Under the pieces are notes generated by a model. That model was not told where the DNA came from and searched no databases. It saw only the letters and a list, made by a program, of their open reading frames with translations. Shown here piece by piece: positions 5,189 through 8,686 of a stretch of DNA of 8,686 nt. Source of the DNA: Prevotella sp. UBA6387 (GTDB taxonomy: Bacteria > Bacteroidota > Bacteroidia > Bacteroidales > Bacteroidaceae); the NCBI GenBank assembly GCA_002437565.1, contig DJQL01000076.1:1-8686 (forward strand), written 5' to 3'. Made by a program: the position numbers and the translations under genes. Position 1 is the first letter of the stretch. Every line of letters starts with the position of its first letter.

Positions 5189-6364
5189 TTACTTCTTGAA
5201 CAAGTCTTTCAGGCCGTCCATATCGAACGTCAAGGAGAAGCGCAGGGTTTGGTCGAGAGGGTTCGACTTGGCCGTGGCGATGACATATCCCGCGTCGAGC
5301 TGAAAGGCACTCATCTTGAATCCCGCTCCCACGGTGAAGTATTTTCTGTTGCCCTTGTTCTCGCTCTCGTGGTGATAACCCGCGCGGAGGGAGAACCGGT
5401 CGTTGTAGGTGTATTCCGCTCCCACGCTCCACTGTATCTCTTGCAGCTCCTCCTTGAATCCGCCTGGCGCGTCGCTGAAGCTCTTGAAGATGCCGGCAAT
5501 GCTCGACACGTCGTAATAGTCTTTCTGCACACGCTGCTGATATTCTTCCGTCGTCTCGCCCTCGTCTTGCTTAGGATAAGTGGGCACGAGCAGCTTGTTG
5601 GCATCCACGGCAAAGCCAATGGCGTTGTACTCGTCGAGAGGATATTTCAGGTACGCGCCCAGTCGGAGGTTGGTGGGTATGAACTCGCTGTTGTCGCTTC
5701 CGCCAAAGGTTATCTTGCTGCCTATGTTTGAGATGTTCATTCCCAATCCGAGCTGGCACTCATGCTCCGCTATGATGGGGTTGCTCTGGTAATAGAGCGC
5801 GAGGTCGGCTGCGAACGCCGAGCCCGGCGACGTGTCGGAGGTGTAGTCGTAGGTAAGGTCGGAGTAGATCCACCTCACGGCTGCGGCTATGGAGAACTTC
5901 TCGCTGAGCATGAGCGAGTAGGCCACGTCGACGGACATCTCATAGGGGTTGATGGTCATGCCCGGCTCACTGGATCCATGCTCGCCCATGTCGACCTCGC
6001 CAAGCGAGAAATACCTCAGAGAGCCCGACACCGCCGAGTAGTCGCCTATGCGGTAATAGCCGGAGAGGTAGCCAAGGTTGATGTCGTTGACGAGCTGTCG
6101 CAACCATGGCGTGAAGTTGACGCCTATGCCGGCGCGGCTGATGGCGAAAGGATACTTGGCCGGGTTCCAGTATTGCGAGTTCACGTCGGCCTCCGTGGCC
6201 ACGCCCACGTCGCCCATGCCGCCAGCACGTGCGTCGGGAGCTATGGTTTGCGACGTCACCGAGGTGTTGATGGGGTTGAACATGTCTTTCTTTTCCTGGC
6301 CGCTGGCGGCGATGGAGAAGAGAAGCATGGATATGCAAGCGATGTATTTGATGTAATGTTTCAT
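5189..6364 (-). CDS. porV: Type IX secretion system outer-membrane protein PorV
   Basis: 391 residues, the usual length. PorV (LptO) is an outer-membrane beta-barrel of the FadL-like class that collects cargo from the translocon and carries it to the sortase PorU in the attachment complex. Residues 1-22 form a signal peptide (MKHYIKYIACISMLLFSIAA, then SGQ). The mature N-terminus carries the family hallmark TSVTSQTIAPDARAGGMGDVG, and SQYWNPAKYPF follows at about 63-73. The rest alternates in beta-strand fashion (LGYLSGYYRIGDYSAVSGSLRYF, FSLRAGYHHESENKGNRKYF), ending in LRFSLTFDMDGLKDLFKK. It begins 13 bases after the porU stop, so translation is probably coupled; no strong ribosome site is visible. 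In studied species loss of PorV blocks secretion of many T9SS cargoes. Confidence 0.95.
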   Translation of the reverse strand: MKHYIKYIACISMLLFSIAASGQEKKDMFNPINTSVTSQTIAPDARAGGMGDVGVATEADVNSQYWNPAKYPFAISRAGIGVNFTPWLRQLVNDINLGYLSGYYRIGDYSAVSGSLRYFSLGEVDMGEHGSSEPGMTINPYEMSVDVAYSLMLSEKFSIAAAVRWIYSDLTYDYTSDTSPGSAFAADLALYYQSNPIIAEHECQLGLGMNISNIGSKITFGGSDNSEFIPTNLRLGAYLKYPLDEYNAIGFAVDANKLLVPTYPKQDEGETTEEYQQRVQKDYYDVSSIAGIFKSFSDAPGGFKEELQEIQWSVGAEYTYNDRFSLRAGYHHESENKGNRKYFTVGAGFKMSAFQLDAGYVIATAKSNPLDQTLRFSLTFDMDGLKDLFKK

Positions 6365-6377
6365 CTTTTGAGATTAA

Positions 6378-8686
6378 TCAGTTTATCACGATGAGTTTCT
6401 TGGCTTTTGTCGCCATTTGGCTGCCGTCTGACGCAAGGCGTACACGGTAGAGGTACACGCCCGTCTGGAGGCGCTGCCCACTGTTGGTGGTGAGATCCCA
6501 ATCGACCGAGTAAGAGCCGACCTGCGTGCCACTCTCGCGATAAGTCCAGAGCTGTCGGCCGCTCATGTCGAACACGTCTATCGTCACGTCGACAGGGCAT
6601 CCTGCAAGGCTGTGGCTCACGATGAACGTGGTGCTCGCTGACGCCGGGTTCTTAGTCACGTCGACACTGTATATCGTTGGCTTGAGCGATTTCACCACGT
6701 TGAACCTCAGCCGTGCCGTGGAACTGTTGTTCATCGTGTCCCAGGCGCGGAAGACCAACGAGTGTTGTCCAGGTTCGAGCGTTGGCAAGGAGTAGTAAGT
6801 GGAGCCAGAGGTGTGCGACCCGAAGTCGTAGGCGAAGTTGTCGTTGAGGTCGTAAGTCTTGTTGGCGTCGCCGTCGACCACGAGTTCGAGGTTATGACCC
6901 ACGCCGTTGCCCGTGGCGTTGATGCCGCTGTCGTCGGTCAGGCGCGCGACAAAAAAAGGACAAGTGTTCACCTCGTCGCCGTCGTTGAATTCCTGGCTGT
7001 TGAGGTAGCAGAAAATCTTCGGCCCCACGGTGTCGGTCTTCTGCACGTCGGCATCGCCCAGCATGATGGCATCGGTGTAGCCGTGGGCAAGCGTGGCGCG
7101 GTCGTCGCTCATGGCGAAAGCGTGCAACTGTCCGGAACCACCGTAGCTGAGGTCGTATGGCACCACGAACGAGACGTGGAACTGTCCGCCGACCACGCTG
7201 TCGCTGCCACTGAAGATGGTCTTCTGCCTGTCGTGGAAAGTGAACACCGTGTCCTTGACCTCCGCGCTGGCGTTGCCGTGGCAGGTGACGAGCTGCTTGG
7301 AATCGAGCACCAGCAGGCTCACCGAGCCTTTCATGGCATTGTCGCCAACCACGTGTCCAGCCACTCTTGCCGTCTGGCCGGCATAGGCATGCGCCGTGGA
7401 GCCGCCAGAGACCTTAGTGCCATTGATGGAGTCGATGACCACGGCCCCTGTTGGCTGGTTAAGGGCGATTGCAGGGTCGCCAAGCAAGGAATATTGCAAC
7501 TTGTTCACGGTAGGGTCGCTCCCAAGCCTTATCACCTCGTTCTTGGCGAGCCGTTGCGCCTCGCCAATGGTCGTGGGCTTGCCGTTTGTGGTGCCGAGCA
7601 CGTATTTCATGAAAGCCTTGTTGAGGATGTGGTTGTAGTTCTCATACACTGTGCGCGTGGTGCCGAAGACCGCCACGGCACCGCCGCCAGAGTTTGTCAT
7701 GGCCGTCACGCCGATGTTATCCTCCACGCCGTCGAACGCCATGATGTCGCACGCGGCGAACACCCACAAGGGCAGGTTCTTGTTGCTGAACGCCTTGAAG
7801 TCGTCAAGCGTCAGAATCCTCTCGTGGGCCATCTGGTTGGCGCTGCCGTGACCATAGTAGTCCATGACGAGCGCGCCTTTCGCTTGTTGCCTTTTTATGA
7901 TGTCGGTCACTTCAGGGTAAGTGTTTCCCGTGGCCGATGTCACCTCGTTGTAAGCGTCCCACATCACCTTGCGCACTTGGTATGCTGGACGCATGGCTTG
8001 CAAGAGCGTGGCCATCTCGTCGGCGTCGCGCATGTGAATGTTGTCGTTGCCGTCGTCGCCCATCACCATGATGGTGTTTTCCCAGTCGCCGGCGTTGTGG
8101 TTTTCCACATATTCAATGGTTTTGTCCACCATCACCTTGGCGTCTTCCTCCGAGTAGGCAGGCAGTCGGCCCACCGCCACGTCGCCCATGTCGAGCTTGC
8201 TGGTAGACGACGATGACAGGTTGGTGCCCTCGCCGTCGTCGAGATATGTGAAGAAACCGTCGTCGACATAGCAGTTGATGGCACTAAACGAGTTGTCGCT
8301 TTCGTAGGCCAGGAGGAAGTCGTCGGGATTCAGTTTTTTGCATTCGGAGGTTAGCATGCGGTTGTCCCACACGCATGGGCCGAAGAGCAAGAGGTATTTG
8401 GGCGCGTCGTTGCTGGATTGCGCGCGGTCGTACAGCATCTTGACATACCTGCGATAAGCGTTGGCGTCGGGCGTGCCGCTGGAGAACTCGTTGTACAATT
8501 CGTCGGCAGATACTATTCTCACGCTCAACGCGTCGTGCCGCTCATGAAATTGCGCGAGCCGCCTTGCCTGCGCGAGCCGCTTTCTCGACGAGGGTATGAT
8601 TATCACCATGTCGGTCTCCTTGTCGGCGTGCAGGTCTTGGTTGGCCACCGCTCCTACATATTCTGGCATTGGAAAGGTTCCCCTGA
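6378..8686 (-). CDS. porU: Type IX secretion system sortase PorU (gingipain-like C25 peptidase), 5' end outside the window
   Basis: Partial gene: the frame is open to the window edge, reading RGTFP before the Met at 8669, so that Met is internal. At least 769 codons are present of a protein usually near 1100-1200. PorU is a surface cysteine protease that removes the C-terminal domain of T9SS cargo and joins the cargo to A-LPS or a similar anchor. Counting from the Met at 8669, the C25 domain spans about 1-405. Catalytic His274 sits in MDYYGHGS and Cys307 in VFAACDIMAFD, with DADEMA (215-220) and YSLLGDPA (393-400) as in gingipains. Beta domains follow (about 410-690). The C-terminal 65 residues (DVFDMSGRQLWTY...GVYLYRV...KKLIVIN) form a T9SS-type C-terminal domain, which PorU itself is known to keep. 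The distance from Cys307 to the end agrees with P. gingivalis PorU. It is followed by porV after 13 bases. Confidence 0.95.
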   Translation of the reverse strand, partial: RGTFPMPEYVGAVANQDLHADKETDMVIIIPSSRKRLAQARRLAQFHERHDALSVRIVSADELYNEFSSGTPDANAYRRYVKMLYDRAQSSNDAPKYLLLFGPCVWDNRMLTSECKKLNPDDFLLAYESDNSFSAINCYVDDGFFTYLDDGEGTNLSSSSTSKLDMGDVAVGRLPAYSEEDAKVMVDKTIEYVENHNAGDWENTIMVMGDDGNDNIHMRDADEMATLLQAMRPAYQVRKVMWDAYNEVTSATGNTYPEVTDIIKRQQAKGALVMDYYGHGSANQMAHERILTLDDFKAFSNKNLPLWVFAACDIMAFDGVEDNIGVTAMTNSGGGAVAVFGTTRTVYENYNHILNKAFMKYVLGTTNGKPTTIGEAQRLAKNEVIRLGSDPTVNKLQYSLLGDPAIALNQPTGAVVIDSINGTKVSGGSTAHAYAGQTARVAGHVVGDNAMKGSVSLLVLDSKQLVTCHGNASAEVKDTVFTFHDRQKTIFSGSDSVVGGQFHVSFVVPYDLSYGGSGQLHAFAMSDDRATLAHGYTDAIMLGDADVQKTDTVGPKIFCYLNSQEFNDGDEVNTCPFFVARLTDDSGINATGNGVGHNLELVVDGDANKTYDLNDNFAYDFGSHTSGSTYYSLPTLEPGQHSLVFRAWDTMNNSSTARLRFNVVKSLKPTIYSVDVTKNPASASTTFIVSHSLAGCPVDVTIDVFDMSGRQLWTYRESGTQVGSYSVDWDLTTNSGQRLQTGVYLYRVRLASDGSQMATKAKKLIVIN

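Noticed and set aside
5762..6394. Plus-strand open frame of 210 codons opposite porV
   Set aside because: Antisense shadow of porV with skewed V/H/R-rich composition and no family resemblance.
6762..8216. Long open frame of 484 codons on the plus strand, opposite porU
   Set aside because: It lies wholly antisense to a confidently identified gene. The translation is low-complexity (rich in V, H, G, R), as expected for the reverse of GC-rich codons, with no ribosome site or recognisable domain.
8667..8669. Met at 8669 as the start of porU
   Set aside because: The frame is open to the window edge and the known family needs several hundred more residues at the N-terminus.

Overview
The window looks like a chromosomal piece of a Bacteroidales bacterium, most likely Prevotella or a close relative. 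Reasons: several promoters match the Bacteroidetes type (a TTTG/TTG -33 element about 20 bp before TAnnTTTG). There is a type IX secretion (T9SS) gene pair, porU-porV, followed by ispF. A secreted protein ends in the short VYNLSGQRV...KNGKKYVVK tail typical of Prevotella. A Bacteroidetes-type HU gene is followed by a tiny 'smalltalk'-like gene. The genus is inferred, not proven.

Layout. 1-268: a pair of inverted REP-like hairpins (22-47 and 98-123), then a promoter. 269-1480 (+): a secreted multidomain protein with a T9SS-like C-terminal tail, closed by a strong terminator (1509-1547). 1705-2979 (-): a DUF4143-type ATPase, which starts at an internal Met at 2979 with a good ribosome binding site. 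Just upstream of it is a standard promoter, and upstream of that five copies of GCCAAA spaced at exactly 23 bp (3018-3132). 3206-3249: a 12-bp inverted repeat. 3306-3431 (-): an unrecognised 41-codon gene with a strong ribosome binding site. 3753-4235 (+) and 4294-4386 (+): an HU-family protein and a 30-residue smalltalk-like peptide, probably one operon. 4448-4522 (-): tRNA-Val(CAC) with its own promoter and a terminator hairpin shared with the convergent HU operon. 4666-8686 (-): ispF, porV and the 3' two thirds of porU, closely spaced and probably one transcript; porU enters from beyond the right edge.

How the parts fit. PorU is the surface sortase that cuts the C-terminal signal off T9SS cargo, and PorV is its outer-membrane partner, which shuttles cargo to it. 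The secreted protein at the left end carries a tail of the kind this machinery handles, so machinery and a plausible cargo share the window. IspF makes an isoprenoid precursor and is not part of the secretion pathway; it seems to follow porV by conserved gene order. The most unexplained part is 2980-3752, with the phased 23-bp repeat array, the inverted repeats and the small gene.
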